A stretch of DNA of 64,000 nt from Enemella dayhoffiae (GCF_002250625.1 NZ_NMVQ01000009.1:1-64000), one strand, 5' to 3'; shown: positions 53,872 through 62,142, numbered from the stretch's first letter. Notes: generated from the letters alone by a model not told the origin. A program made the numbers and translations.

Positions 53872-54804
53872 TCACGCAGCGTTGACGAAGGCGGCAGAGC
53901 TGCCCACGCGCGGCACGGATCGGCGGCCGTCGACGCTGACCGGCACCTCTCCGGCCACCGTCATCCGGCGCAGCACCCGGTCGGCGTCCCCATAGTCGGC
54001 GACCCCGTAGTGCTGGGTGGCGCGGTTGTCCCAGATCGCCACGTCACCGGGCGACCAGTCCCAGCGCACGGTGTTCTCCAGCCGGGACACGTGCCGTTGC
54101 AGCAGCGCGATCAGCGCATCGGAGTCGACCCGGGAGACCCCGAGCAGGTGGCTGGCGAACGCGCCGAGCAGCAGGCTGCGCTCGCCGGTCTCGGGGTGCA
54201 CGTGCACCACCGGGTGCTCGGTCTCGAACCGGCTGGAGTTGAACGTGTCCTGGTACGCCCGGCTGCGCGCGTCGGTGGGCGGGTCGGCGACCTGGCCGCG
54301 GAACTGGGCATAGTCGTGCTGGTTGGTGTGCACCGCCCAGAGTCGATCGGCCATCGCCTGCAGACCCGGGTTCAGACGCTTGTACGCCTCCACCGCATTT
54401 GCCCAGGTGGTCGTCCCACCGTAGGGCGGAAGTACCAGCGGGCGGAGCACACTGATCGCGGGCACCCGGTCGAGGAAGGTGATGTCGGTGTGCCACGCGT
54501 TCGCCTTGCTGTCGCGGGCGTCCAGAGTGAGGGCCCCGTGATCGTCGAGGCCGCCGACGGTCGGGTGCGACCGGGTGAGCTGGCCGAGCCGACCGGTGAA
54601 GGCGCGGTGGCTCTCGTCGTCGAGCTGCTGCCCCCGGAAGAACAGCACCCGGTGCTCGAGCAGGGCGGCGCGGATGGCGGCCACGGTCGGCTCGGGCAGG
54701 TCCCCGCTGAGGCCTACGCCCTCGACGAGCGCGCCGAGACTCTCCGACACCTTGCGTACGCGCACGTCGGTCTGCGGGGGGTTCGTCACTGAAGCCGCTG
54801 TCAT
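53872..54804 (-). CDS. Fe(II)/2-oxoglutarate dioxygenase, AtsK/Rv3406-type alkylsulfatase
   Basis: The 310-residue TauD-family enzyme uses Fe(II), 2-oxoglutarate and O2. The iron ligands are His and Asp in WHTDITF (about 104-106) and the distal His in NRATQHYGVADYG (about 258); the 2-oxoglutarate Arg is in RVLRRMTVAGEVPV (about 273). The phrases ANAVEAYKRL, FETEHPVVHVHPETGER and TRLENTVRW-like RLENTVRWDW are close to the mycobacterial alkylsulfatase Rv3406, so sulfate-ester cleavage for sulfur supply is more likely than taurine use. ATG 54804 follows GAGGAA. It heads an ABC-importer operon, suggesting that the importer brings in its substrate. Confidence 0.85.
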   Translation of the reverse strand: MTAASVTNPPQTDVRVRKVSESLGALVEGVGLSGDLPEPTVAAIRAALLEHRVLFFRGQQLDDESHRAFTGRLGQLTRSHPTVGGLDDHGALTLDARDSKANAWHTDITFLDRVPAISVLRPLVLPPYGGTTTWANAVEAYKRLNPGLQAMADRLWAVHTNQHDYAQFRGQVADPPTDARSRAYQDTFNSSRFETEHPVVHVHPETGERSLLLGAFASHLLGVSRVDSDALIALLQRHVSRLENTVRWDWSPGDVAIWDNRATQHYGVADYGDADRVLRRMTVAGEVPVSVDGRRSVPRVGSSAAFVNAA

Positions 54805-54818
54805 GGATATTCCTCATC

Positions 54819-54834
54819 CCTATTGGTCGATAGG
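54819..54834 (-). promoter_or_regulatory. Short palindrome upstream of the alkylsulfatase gene
   Basis: CCTAT (54819-54823) and ATAGG (54830-54834) form a small inverted repeat, 15 bases upstream of the start codon, and a TATATT-like -10 box lies a little further upstream on the coding strand (about 54842-54848). This could be an operator overlapping the transcript start. Arms are short, so support is weak. Confidence 0.35.
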
Positions 54835-54892
54835 CAATGCGAATATAGGGCGGGGGCATTCGCCCGCCAAGTGTGGCTCACCCCTTGGACGC

Positions 54893-55030
54893 ACTTTGTC
54901 AGTTGTCATGCGGACTTCCTCCCGCTCTCCCCGCGGCGCCCGCCCCAATCCCTTTAGCGGTTTTACCCGGTCCGGAGCCCCGGGGGCGTGGGTGCGCGAG
55001 CCCTCACGCGGGGCATGACACTGACAAAGT
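54893..55030. repeat. 138-bp element with terminal inverted repeats (element C)
   Basis: ACTTTGTCAGTTGTCATGC (54893-54911) is inverted at 55013-55030 as GCATGACACTGACAAAGT with one base missing. The interior shares CTCTCCCCGCGGC and CTTTAGCGGTTTTACCC with element B, in the same orientation, but is about 40 bp shorter. It lies 88 bases upstream of the alkylsulfatase gene and 83 bases before bfd. Together with elements A and B it brackets the 50820-54804 gene cassette. Confidence 0.78.
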
Positions 55031-55076
55031 TGGGGGGGATGGGGGCGTGGGAAACGAAACAATCTGTAGCGAGGGG

Positions 55077-55113
55077 TTCACAAGTCCGAGTCGGTCAGGT
55101 TAGCCTTACCTGC
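55077..55113 (+). promoter_or_regulatory. Iron-box (IdeR/DtxR) promoter of bfd-bfr, leaderless
   Basis: TTCACA (55077-55082) and TAGCCT (55101-55106), 18 bases apart, form a promoter whose -10 box lies in the centre of TCAGGTTAGCCTTACCTGC (55095-55113). That sequence matches the DtxR/IdeR consensus TTAGGTTAGSCTAACCTAA at 15 of 19 positions. It ends on the base before the bfd ATG, so the mRNA is predicted to be leaderless. Binding of iron-loaded IdeR here could repress by blocking polymerase. Confidence 0.75.
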
Positions 55114-55317
55114 ATGATCGTCTGTCACTGTGAAGTGGTGAGCGACCGCGAGGTAGCGGCCAGCTGTCACCGTGGTGCGCAGACGGTGGAGCAGGTCGGG
55201 ATGATGACCGAGGCCGGTACCGGCTGCGGCGGCTGTCACGAGTCCATCCGGGCGATCCTCGAGCGCTATTGTGGCCCCCAGGACCACAGCCTCGAGGAGA
55301 CCGATGAAGCCGCGTAG
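55114..55317 (+). CDS. bfd: Bacterioferritin-associated ferredoxin (BFD-like [2Fe-2S] protein)
   Basis: The 67-residue product has the BFD-like cysteine pattern CHCEVV (Cys 4 and 6) and GTGCGGCHESI (Cys about 38 and 41), which ligate a [2Fe-2S] cluster. Bfd donates electrons to bacterioferritin to release stored iron. ATG 55114 abuts the iron box and has no ribosome binding site, supporting leaderless expression. Its 3' end overlaps the bacterioferritin gene by 14 bases, in a different frame. Confidence 0.88.
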   Translation: MIVCHCEVVSDREVAASCHRGAQTVEQVGMMTEAGTGCGGCHESIRAILERYCGPQDHSLEETDEAA

Positions 55318-55789
55318 CCCCCGCGTAGTAGAGCTGCTGAACGCAGCGCTGACCACCGAACTCACCGCGATCAACTCCTATTTCCTGACCGCGCGCATCC
55401 TCGACAATCGCGGATTCGGCAAGCTGGGCAAGGTCTTCTATGAGCTGTCCATCGGCGAGATGAAGGACGCGGACGCGCTGATCGAGCGCATCCTGCTGTT
55501 CGACGGGCACCCCAACCTGCAGAAGCTCGACCCGCTCCAGGTGGGCGAGGAGCCCAAGGAGATGCTCGAACTCTCCCGAGACTGGGAATACAAGGCGGTC
55601 GACCAGTTCAACGACGCCGCCAACGAGTGCCACGAGCTCGGCGACCACGCCAGCGCCGCCGTCTTCGAGGAGATGGCCCGCGACGAGGAGGGGCACGCCG
55701 ACTGGTTCGAGGGCCAGCTGGACGCCATCGCGCGGGTGGGCATCGAGAACTACCTGGCCCAGCAGGTGCCCGTCGGCGAGGCCCCCTGA
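55304..55789 (+). CDS. bfr: Bacterioferritin
   Basis: Bacterioferritin forms a 24-subunit haem-containing cage that oxidises and stores iron. The 161-residue product shows ferroxidase ligands Glu19 (TTELTAINSYF), Glu52, a Glu near 95 (DWEYKAVD), and Glu/His in RDEEGHADWFEG (about 128-131), and the haem-axial Met53. The ligand that is His54 in E. coli is Asp55 here (GEMKDAD), an unusual change at one di-iron site. ATG 55304 follows GAGGAGA and overlaps bfd, so both are under the iron-box promoter. Confidence 0.93.
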   Translation: MKPRSPRVVELLNAALTTELTAINSYFLTARILDNRGFGKLGKVFYELSIGEMKDADALIERILLFDGHPNLQKLDPLQVGEEPKEMLELSRDWEYKAVDQFNDAANECHELGDHASAAVFEEMARDEEGHADWFEGQLDAIARVGIENYLAQQVPVGEAP

Positions 55790-55815
55790 GCCTCCCGGAG
55801 CAGCGGGGCAGGGTT

Positions 55816-56124
55816 TCAACTCAGCTCCACCCGGGCGTACCCGGCGAGGATCCGCTGCAGCAGGTCTCCGTCGTCGAGCACCAGCTTGTCCAGCTCCCGC
55901 CAGCGCTGGTCATAGAGGGTGACGTCCGACCACGTGTTGTCGGTGATCTCGATCCTGCTGCCGTTGGCGCTCACGTTCCACCGATTGGTACGCCGCGGGA
56001 ACTCCCGCTCACTGACCAGCAGCTCGCGCCAGCGCCCGGCCACGACCGTGCGCCGGTCGAGCACGACCAGCCCGCGCTCATGGTGGCGTACCCCGATCCG
56101 GCGACGCCGCCCGAAGGCCTGCAT
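55816..56124 (-). CDS. Unknown protein, possibly frameshifted from an upstream membrane anchor
   Basis: The 102-residue frame has a basic start (FGRRRRIGVRHHERGLVVLDRRTVV), then a beta-rich part (REFPRRTNRWNVSANGSRIEI; WSDVTLYDQRW). (Only short pieces quoted: FGRRRRIGVRHHERG and NVSANGSRIEI.) Immediately upstream, in the next frame (complement of about 56122-56185), lies a clear membrane helix, GLIAGLAIGVVGALIMLIHA. A one-base indel near 56120 would join helix and soluble part into one membrane-anchored protein. Family unknown. As annotated, ATG 56124 has no ribosome binding site. It is convergent with bfr, 26 bases between stops. Confidence 0.45.
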   Translation of the reverse strand: MQAFGRRRRIGVRHHERGLVVLDRRTVVAGRWRELLVSEREFPRRTNRWNVSANGSRIEITDNTWSDVTLYDQRWRELDKLVLDDGDLLQRILAGYARVELS

Positions 56125-56227
56125 GGATCAGCATGATCAGGGCACCGACCACGCCGATGGCCAACCCGGCGATCAGGCCGGTTCCCGGGTGGCGGGGCGC
56201 GTTGGTGCCGGCCGATAGGATGCGTGG

Positions 56228-57541
56228 GTGCAGACGACCCGATCCGCCGACCTGTTCGAACGCGCCCAGCGAGTGATCCCCGGAGGGGTGAACTCACCGG
56301 TCCGGGCCTTCCAGTCGGTGGGTGGTACGCCGCGGTTCATCCAGCGCGCCTCGGGGCCCCACCTCTATGACGCCGACGGCAACCAGTACGTCGACCTGGT
56401 CTGCTCCTGGGGGCCGATGCTGCTGGGTCACGCCCACCCGTCGGTGCTCGCCGCCGTCGGCAAGGTGGCGGTCGACGGCACCTCCTTCGGCGCGCCGACC
56501 GAGGCCGAGGTCGAGCTGGCCGAGGAGATCATCGGGCGTACGCCGGTCGAGGAGGTACGCCTGGTCAGCTCGGGCACCGAGGCGACGATGAGCGTGCTCC
56601 GCCTGGCCCGTGGGATCACCGGCCGGGACAAGATCGTGAAGTTCGCCGGCTGCTATCACGGCCACGTCGACGCGCTGCTGGTCGCCGCCGGCTCGGGGGC
56701 GGCCACCCTCGGCCTGCCCGGCAGCCCCGGGGTCACCGCGGCGACCACCGCCGACACCCTGGTCTGCGAATACAACGATCGCGAGGCGGTACGCCGGTTC
56801 TTCGCCGAGCACGGCGACCAGATCGCCTGCGTGATCACCGAGGCCGCCGCCGGCAACATGGGCGTGGTCCCCCCGGCGGTCGGCGATGACGGGCAGAACT
56901 TCAACGCCTTCCTGCGCGACATCTGCCACGCCAACGGTGCCCTGTTCGTCTCCGATGAGGTGATGACCGGGTTCCGGGTGTCCCGCTCGGGCCAGTTCGG
57001 CCTCGACGGCGTACGCCCCGACCTGATGACCTTCGGCAAGGTGATGGGCGGCGGCTTCCCGGCCGCGGCGTTCGGCGGACGCGCCGAGCTGATGCAGCGA
57101 CTCGCCCCGGCCGGTGACGTCTATCAGGCCGGCACCCTGTCCGGAAACCCGGTCGCCGTGGCCGCCGGGTTGACCACCCTGCGGTTGGCGACCGACGAGG
57201 TGTACGCCCACGTCGACGCCACCTCGGCGGCGCTGCAGGCGGAGGTCACCAACGCCTTGTCCGCGTTCGGCGTACCCCACGTGATCCAGGCCGCCGGCAA
57301 CCTGTTCAGCGTCTTCTTCACCCCCGACGAGTCGGTCACAGCGGTCCCGAACTATGCCACCGCCAAGACCCAGCGCACCGACCGGTTCGCCGCCTTCTTC
57401 CACGCCATGCTGGACGCGGGGGTCTATCTGCCGCCCAGCGCCTACGAGGGGTGGTTCCTGTCACACACCCACGACGATGCGGCGCTGACGCGTATCGTTG
57501 AGGCATTGCCCAGGGCCGCCGCGGCGGCCTCCCGCGCCTGA
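56228..57541 (+). CDS. hemL: Glutamate-1-semialdehyde 2,1-aminomutase
   Basis: HemL converts glutamate-1-semialdehyde to 5-aminolevulinate, completing the C5 route started by HemA. The 437-residue PLP enzyme has [11 protein letters not shown] (about 18-28), [16 protein letters not shown] (about 114-129), the PLP-binding Asp in [16 protein letters not shown] (about 242) and the Schiff-base lysine in [14 protein letters not shown] (about 269). GTG 56228 is supported by TAGGAT (56216-56221) six bases upstream, a leaderless arrangement. It heads the hemL-gpm-ccs gene string that is conserved in mycobacteria. Confidence 0.96.
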   Translation: MQTTRSADLFERAQRVIPGGVNSPVRAFQSVGGTPRFIQRASGPHLYDADGNQYVDLVCSWGPMLLGHAHPSVLAAVGKVAVDGTSFGAPTEAEVELAEEIIGRTPVEEVRLVSSGTEATMSVLRLARGITGRDKIVKFAGCYHGHVDALLVAAGSGAATLGLPGSPGVTAATTADTLVCEYNDREAVRRFFAEHGDQIACVITEAAAGNMGVVPPAVGDDGQNFNAFLRDICHANGALFVSDEVMTGFRVSRSGQFGLDGVRPDLMTFGKVMGGGFPAAAFGGRAELMQRLAPAGDVYQAGTLSGNPVAVAAGLTTLRLATDEVYAHVDATSAALQAEVTNALSAFGVPHVIQAAGNLFSVFFTPDESVTAVPNYATAKTQRTDRFAAFFHAMLDAGVYLPPSAYEGWFLSHTHDDAALTRIVEALPRAAAAASRA

Positions 57542-57586
57542 CCCCGCCCGACCACCGCCGACCAGAACTCCAGGAGCTCCCGCACC

Positions 57587-58243
57587 ATGTCGAAGGCCAT
57601 CGTCCACCTGCTGCGCCACGGGCAGGTCGACAACCCGAACGGCGTCCTCTATGAACGGCTGCCGGATTTCCACCTCTCCGACATCGGGCGCCAGATGGCC
57701 CAACGGATGGCCTCGCACACCGCCGAGTTCGACCTGGTGCACCTGCGCGTGTCGCCGCTGGAGCGGGCCCGGGAGACGCTGGCCCCGATCGCCGAGCTGC
57801 ACGGGATCGAACCGGTGCTCGACGAGCGGGTGATCGAGGCCGGCAACAAGCTCGCCGGGCGGGTGTTCACCGGCAAGCTGACCCAGCTGCTGCAGCCGAG
57901 CGTGCTGCGCCGGCTCTACAACCCGCTGCGCCCGAGTTGGGGTGAGGCGTACAAGGACATCGTCAAGCGGATGCGGCTGGCGATCGCCGACGCCGCCCAG
58001 GCCGCCGAGGGGCGCGAGGCGCTGATCGTGTCGCACCAGCTGCCGATCTGGATGGCCCGGCTCGACGCCGAGGGCCGCTCTCTGGTGCACGACCCGCGCA
58101 AACGCCAGTGCACCCTGGCCAGCCTGACCTCGTTCACCGTGGTCGACGGACGGGTCACCCGGGTGGACTATGCCGAGCCGTGCATCGATCTGGTCCCGGT
58201 CAAGGACACCCGGCGTTCGAAGAAGTTCGTCGCGGGGGCCTGA
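57587..58243 (+). CDS. Histidine phosphatase (phosphoglycerate-mutase-like) protein
   Basis: The 218-residue product belongs to the histidine phosphatase superfamily, with the phospho-histidine motif LLRHGQVDNPNG (catalytic His at about 8), SPLERARET (about 57-65) and the second catalytic His in ALIVSHQLPIWM (about 151). The position is that of Rv0525, between hemL and the cytochrome c maturation genes. Substrate unknown; it is probably a phosphatase rather than a glycolytic mutase. The next gene starts three bases after its stop. Confidence 0.85.
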   Translation: MSKAIVHLLRHGQVDNPNGVLYERLPDFHLSDIGRQMAQRMASHTAEFDLVHLRVSPLERARETLAPIAELHGIEPVLDERVIEAGNKLAGRVFTGKLTQLLQPSVLRRLYNPLRPSWGEAYKDIVKRMRLAIADAAQAAEGREALIVSHQLPIWMARLDAEGRSLVHDPRKRQCTLASLTSFTVVDGRVTRVDYAEPCIDLVPVKDTRRSKKFVAGA

Positions 58244-58246
58244 GGG

Positions 58247-58840
58247 GTGGCTTCGACTCACTGGTGGCGTCCACTCCGGCGCAGCGCTCTCGCGGCGACC
58301 GCGCTGGCGCTGGCGCTGAGCGGCTGCGCGGGGGCGAATCCGGTGTCCTCAGGTGGGGGCGGTTCGGGCTTCGTGGCCGGCAGCACCGGGCTGACCAGGG
58401 TCCCGGTCGACCAGCGCAAGCCCGCCCCGACCGCCACCGGTACCGGGCTGGAGGGTGAGCAGCTGACCACCGCCCACTCCGGCAAGGTGGTGGTGATCAA
58501 CGTCTGGGGTTCCTGGTGCGCGCCGTGTCGCAAGGAGGCGCCCGATCTGGTCGCGGCCTACCAGCAGACCAAGGACACCGCGGTCTTCCTCGGCATCGAC
58601 ACCCGCGACCCCGACCCGGCCCCCGCGCAGGCCTTCGTCCGCACCTTCGGCATCCCCTACCCCTCGATCTACGACCCCGAGGGCCGCACCCTGCTGCAGT
58701 TCTCCGGTGAGCTGCCGCCCTCGGGCATCCCCAGCACCCTGGTCATCGACCCGCAGGGCCGGGTGGCGGCTCGGGTGATCGGCACGGTCGACACCACCAC
58801 CCTGGTCGGGCTGGTCAACGACACCGCGGCGGGGAAGTGA
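58247..58840 (+). CDS. TlpA/ResA-like thioredoxin lipoprotein (CcsX)
   Basis: The 197-residue exported protein has a signal peptide with lipobox LSGC (Cys about 27) and a thioredoxin fold with the active site WGSWCAPCRKEAP (CxxC at about 91-94), then the cis-Pro region SGIPSTLVIDPQG (about 162-174). ResA/CcsX reduces the cysteines of apocytochrome c before haem attachment, on the outer side of the membrane. GTG 58247 is close to the upstream stop, and its 3' end overlaps ccdA by four bases. Confidence 0.9.
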   Translation: MASTHWWRPLRRSALAATALALALSGCAGANPVSSGGGGSGFVAGSTGLTRVPVDQRKPAPTATGTGLEGEQLTTAHSGKVVVINVWGSWCAPCRKEAPDLVAAYQQTKDTAVFLGIDTRDPDPAPAQAFVRTFGIPYPSIYDPEGRTLLQFSGELPPSGIPSTLVIDPQGRVAARVIGTVDTTTLVGLVNDTAAGK

Positions 58841-59613
58841 ACGGCGCCATGCTGCCGTTCGAGATCGGTGACTGGGCCGCCAACGCGGCCGGCGGGACAC
58901 TGCTGCTGGCCGTCCCGGTGGCGGTCCTCGCCGGGCTGGTCTCGTTCTTCTCCCCGTGCGTGCTGCCGCTGCTGCCGGGTTACCTGTCGTACGCCACCGG
59001 GCTGAGCGCCGCCGACGTGATCGAAGAGCGCGGCAGCCGGCACCGGATGCTGCTCGGCAGCCTGGGTTTCGTGCTCGGCTTCGCGCTCTTCTTCGTCGCC
59101 ACCGGGGCGCTGCTCGGCGGCCTGGGCACGCTACTGTTGAGCTATGCCCGCCCGCTGACGATCGTGCTCGGGGTGCTGGCGATCCTGCTCGGGTTGATCT
59201 TCGCCGGCGTGGTACCGCTGGGGCAGCGGGAGCTGCGGATCCACCGGATGCCGAAGGTGGGGGTCGCCTTCTCCCCGGTGCTCGGACTGCTCTTCGGTCT
59301 CGGCTGGACGCCCTGCATCGGGCCGACGCTGTCGGTGGTGCTGACCCTGGCGCTGAACGAGGGTTCCGCGGTCCGCGGCGCGCTGCTCTCCCTGGCGTAC
59401 GCCCTGGGGCTCGGCATCCCGTTCGTGCTGGCCGCGATCGCGTTCACCCGGATGAAGCCGGTGGTGGCCTTCGTCCGCCGGCATCAGCTCGCGCTGCTGC
59501 GTCTCGGCGGGGCCATGATGGTGCTGGTCGGGATCCTGCTGATCACCGGTTGGTGGGACGCGCTGATGGGCGTGGTCCGGCAGTGGGCCCTGAGTTTCGG
59601 AACGGTGATCTGA
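58837..59613 (+). CDS. ccdA: Cytochrome c biogenesis protein CcdA
   Basis: CcdA carries reducing power from cytoplasmic thioredoxin across the membrane to ResA/CcsX. The 258-residue protein has six helices and the two redox cysteines in SFFSPCVLPLLPGYLSY (about 46) and GLGWTPCIGPTLSVVL (about 162), each in the Pro-Cys-containing context that defines the family. GTG 58837 overlaps the previous stop. The TTG of resB begins on the next base after the stop, so translation is coupled. Confidence 0.93.
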   Translation: MNGAMLPFEIGDWAANAAGGTLLLAVPVAVLAGLVSFFSPCVLPLLPGYLSYATGLSAADVIEERGSRHRMLLGSLGFVLGFALFFVATGALLGGLGTLLLSYARPLTIVLGVLAILLGLIFAGVVPLGQRELRIHRMPKVGVAFSPVLGLLFGLGWTPCIGPTLSVVLTLALNEGSAVRGALLSLAYALGLGIPFVLAAIAFTRMKPVVAFVRRHQLALLRLGGAMMVLVGILLITGWWDALMGVVRQWALSFGTVI

Positions 59614-61137
59614 TTGGCCGAACGTGGCGCGGGAACCCTTACCCCGTTGGAATTCCTGCGGTTCTGCTGGACCCAGCTGACCTCGATGCGGACCGCGTTG
59701 ACGCTGCTGTTCGTCGGCGCGCTCGCCGCGATCCCCGGCGGTCTGCTGCCGCAGCGGCCCACCTCGCCGCTGAAGGTCAAGGCGTACCTCGATGAGAACC
59801 CGAAGGTCGGCGCGATCTATGACAAGCTCGGTTTCTTCGACGCCTACACCTCACCCTGGTTCTCGGCGATCTATCTGCTGCTGTTGGTGTCCCTGGTCGG
59901 TTGCATCATTCCGCGGATCATGACCTATGCCAGAGCGGTCCGGGCGAAGCCGGTGCCGACACCGCGGAACCTGACCCGGCTGCCCGCCTCCACCATCGTC
60001 CCCGCCGGTGCGGATCCGCTGGATCGGGCCGAGGAATTCCTGCGGGGCAAGAGATTCCGGATCCGGCGCGACGACGCCGACGCCAGCATCTCCGCCGAAC
60101 GCGGTTACCTGCGGGAGTTTGGCAATCTGGTCTTCCACACCTCGCTGGTCTTCATCCTGCTCGGTATCGCGGTCGGGGTGCTCTTCGGCTATCGCGGCAC
60201 CTCGACGGTGCTGGTCGGCAGCGGCTTCTCCAACAACCTCAGCCAGTACGACGACATCCGCTCCGGGGCGGCCTTCACCGACCAGGACCTGCCACCGTTC
60301 TCGGTGCTGATCGACCGGTTCGACGTGCGCTTCGAGACCGGGCCGGTGAACACCGGCCAGCCGACCGATTTCACCGCCCTGGTGCGCGTTGTCGACAGCC
60401 CCGGCGCGGCACCGCGGAATGCGGTGATCAAGGTGAACCAGCCGATCGATGTCGCCGGCGCCGAGGTGCACCTGCTCGGCCACGGCTACGCACCCAAGGT
60501 CACCGTCCGCGACGGCCAGGGCAACGTGGCCTGGTCGGGTCCGGTGATCTTCCTGCCCCAGGACGGCACCTTCTACTCGATCGGCGTGGTCAAGGCGCCC
60601 GACGCCCGGCCCGAGCGGCTCGCCTTCGAGGGCATCTTCGTGCCCACCGCGCCCGTCGACTCGGCGATGCCACGCTCGTTGTTCCCCGACGCCTACAACC
60701 CGGCGCTGTTCCTGAACGCCTGGGTCGGGCCGCCGCGGGTCGAGGACGGCGTACCGGAGAACGTCTACTCCCTCGACAAGCGCGGAATGACCCAGCTCAC
60801 CCGGCCGAACGGCGACCTGCTGCGCCAGCGGCTCAGACAGGGCGAGACCTGGACGCTGCCCGAGGGCCGCGGCTCGATCAGCTTCGACGGCTACCAGCGC
60901 TGGGTCACCCTGCAGGTCTCGAGCACTCCCGGGATGTGGCTCACCCTCACCTCGGTGATGATCGGCGTCGCGGGGCTGTGTCTGTCGCTGTTCGTCCGGC
61001 CACGCCGGCTCTGGATCCGGGTACGCCCGGACGGGACCGCCGAGGTCGCCGGCCTGGACCGGGCCGATGCCCGGACCGGGCTGGAGGACGATGTCCTCGG
61101 ACTGGCCGATGCGGTCGAAGACGGCAAGACGGATTAG
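59614..61137 (+). CDS. resB: Cytochrome c biogenesis protein ResB (Ccs1)
   Basis: ResB and CcsA form the System II synthase that exports haem and attaches it to CXXCH motifs. The 507-residue product has three helices in the N-terminal part (about 22-44, 84-105 and 168-190), a large extracytoplasmic domain (about 195-435) and a final helix (about 440-465). GGLLPQRPTSPLKVKAY and GYLREFGNLVFHTSLVFILLG (a conserved haem-site His region, short part FGNLVFHTSL) are typical. Start TTG 59614 follows ccdA directly. A cytoplasmic tail of about 40 residues ends the protein. Confidence 0.93.
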   Translation: MAERGAGTLTPLEFLRFCWTQLTSMRTALTLLFVGALAAIPGGLLPQRPTSPLKVKAYLDENPKVGAIYDKLGFFDAYTSPWFSAIYLLLLVSLVGCIIPRIMTYARAVRAKPVPTPRNLTRLPASTIVPAGADPLDRAEEFLRGKRFRIRRDDADASISAERGYLREFGNLVFHTSLVFILLGIAVGVLFGYRGTSTVLVGSGFSNNLSQYDDIRSGAAFTDQDLPPFSVLIDRFDVRFETGPVNTGQPTDFTALVRVVDSPGAAPRNAVIKVNQPIDVAGAEVHLLGHGYAPKVTVRDGQGNVAWSGPVIFLPQDGTFYSIGVVKAPDARPERLAFEGIFVPTAPVDSAMPRSLFPDAYNPALFLNAWVGPPRVEDGVPENVYSLDKRGMTQLTRPNGDLLRQRLRQGETWTLPEGRGSISFDGYQRWVTLQVSSTPGMWLTLTSVMIGVAGLCLSLFVRPRRLWIRVRPDGTAEVAGLDRADARTGLEDDVLGLADAVEDGKTD

Positions 61138-61158
61138 ATTGGCGGCTGGGAGGACGCA

Positions 61159-62142
61159 ATGGACTACAGCAACTATTCGATGCTGGCGATGGTCACCGCC
61201 GCGGTGGTCTACCTGCTGGCGGTGTTCGCACACGCCGCGGAGTGGGCCTCGGCGAAGAACGCGAGCGCCCCGGTGGTGCGCCGCCGACGGCTCCGGGACC
61301 GGGTGCTCGTCGGGGCCGGCGCCGCCGGCGCCGACACCGAGGCTCCGCAGGACCCGCCACCGGCCGAGCAGGGCGAGTCGGAGAAGGACCGGCTGCGGAC
61401 CGACAAGTTCGGCCGGATCGGGATCGCGCTCACCGTGGTCGCACTGATCTGCAACGTGATCGGGGTGGTGCTCCGCGGGCTGGCGGCCGACCGGCTGCCG
61501 TGGGGCAACATGTACGAGTTCTCCACCACCTCGATGATCTTCGCGGTGACCGCGTACCTGGTCGCCGCCACCCGCTTCACCATGCGCTGGCTCGGGCTGC
61601 CGGTGACCATGTTCGCGACCATCGCGCTCGGCCTGGCGGTCACCGTCTTCTACGTCGACATCGGCCCGCTGCAACCCTCGCTGCACTCGATCTGGTTCGC
61701 CTTCCACATCCTCGCCGCGACCATCGCCGGGGCCGCGTTCACCGTCGGCGGTGCTGCCTCGGTGCTCTATCTGATCCGCTCCCGAGCCGAGCAGCGCAAC
61801 GAGGTGATCCGCGGCTACCTGGCCAAGCTGCCGAGCGCGGAGAAGATCGACACGGTGGCGTACTCCCTGCTCGCCTTCGCCTTCCCGCTGTTCACCTTCG
61901 TGATCTGTGCGGGCGCCATCTGGGCCCAGTACGCCTGGGGCCGCTACTGGGGTTGGGATCCCAAGGAGACCTGGTCGCTGGTCACCTGGGTGATCTACGC
62001 CTGCTATCTGCACGCCCGCTCGACCGCCGGCTGGAAGGGCAAGCGGGCCGCGATCATCGCGATCATCGGGATGGTCTCGTTCTGGTGGAACTTCGTCGGG
62101 ATCAACCTGCTGGTCTCTGGCCTGCACTCCTACGCGAAGTGA
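61159..62142 (+). CDS. ccsB: Cytochrome c biogenesis protein CcsA/CcsB
   Basis: The 327-residue haem-handling protein has about eight helices and the WWD-type haem-binding motif WGRYWGWDPKETWSLVTW (about 271-288) facing outward. Conserved histidines lie at HSIWFAFHILAA (about 174-181) and in the C-terminal loop. A hydrophilic insertion (about 36-78, Arg- then Pro/Glu-rich) follows the first helix. ATG 61159 follows GGAGGA. It overlaps the MFS gene by four bases and completes the System II set with CcsX, CcdA and ResB. Confidence 0.94.
   Translation: MDYSNYSMLAMVTAAVVYLLAVFAHAAEWASAKNASAPVVRRRRLRDRVLVGAGAAGADTEAPQDPPPAEQGESEKDRLRTDKFGRIGIALTVVALICNVIGVVLRGLAADRLPWGNMYEFSTTSMIFAVTAYLVAATRFTMRWLGLPVTMFATIALGLAVTVFYVDIGPLQPSLHSIWFAFHILAATIAGAAFTVGGAASVLYLIRSRAEQRNEVIRGYLAKLPSAEKIDTVAYSLLAFAFPLFTFVICAGAIWAQYAWGRYWGWDPKETWSLVTWVIYACYLHARSTAGWKGKRAAIIAIIGMVSFWWNFVGINLLVSGLHSYAK

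Noticed and set aside
50600-55030. Insertion sequence around the alkylsulfatase cassette
   Set aside because: No transposase or fragment of one lies in or beside the cassette; the elements are recorded as MITE-like repeats instead.
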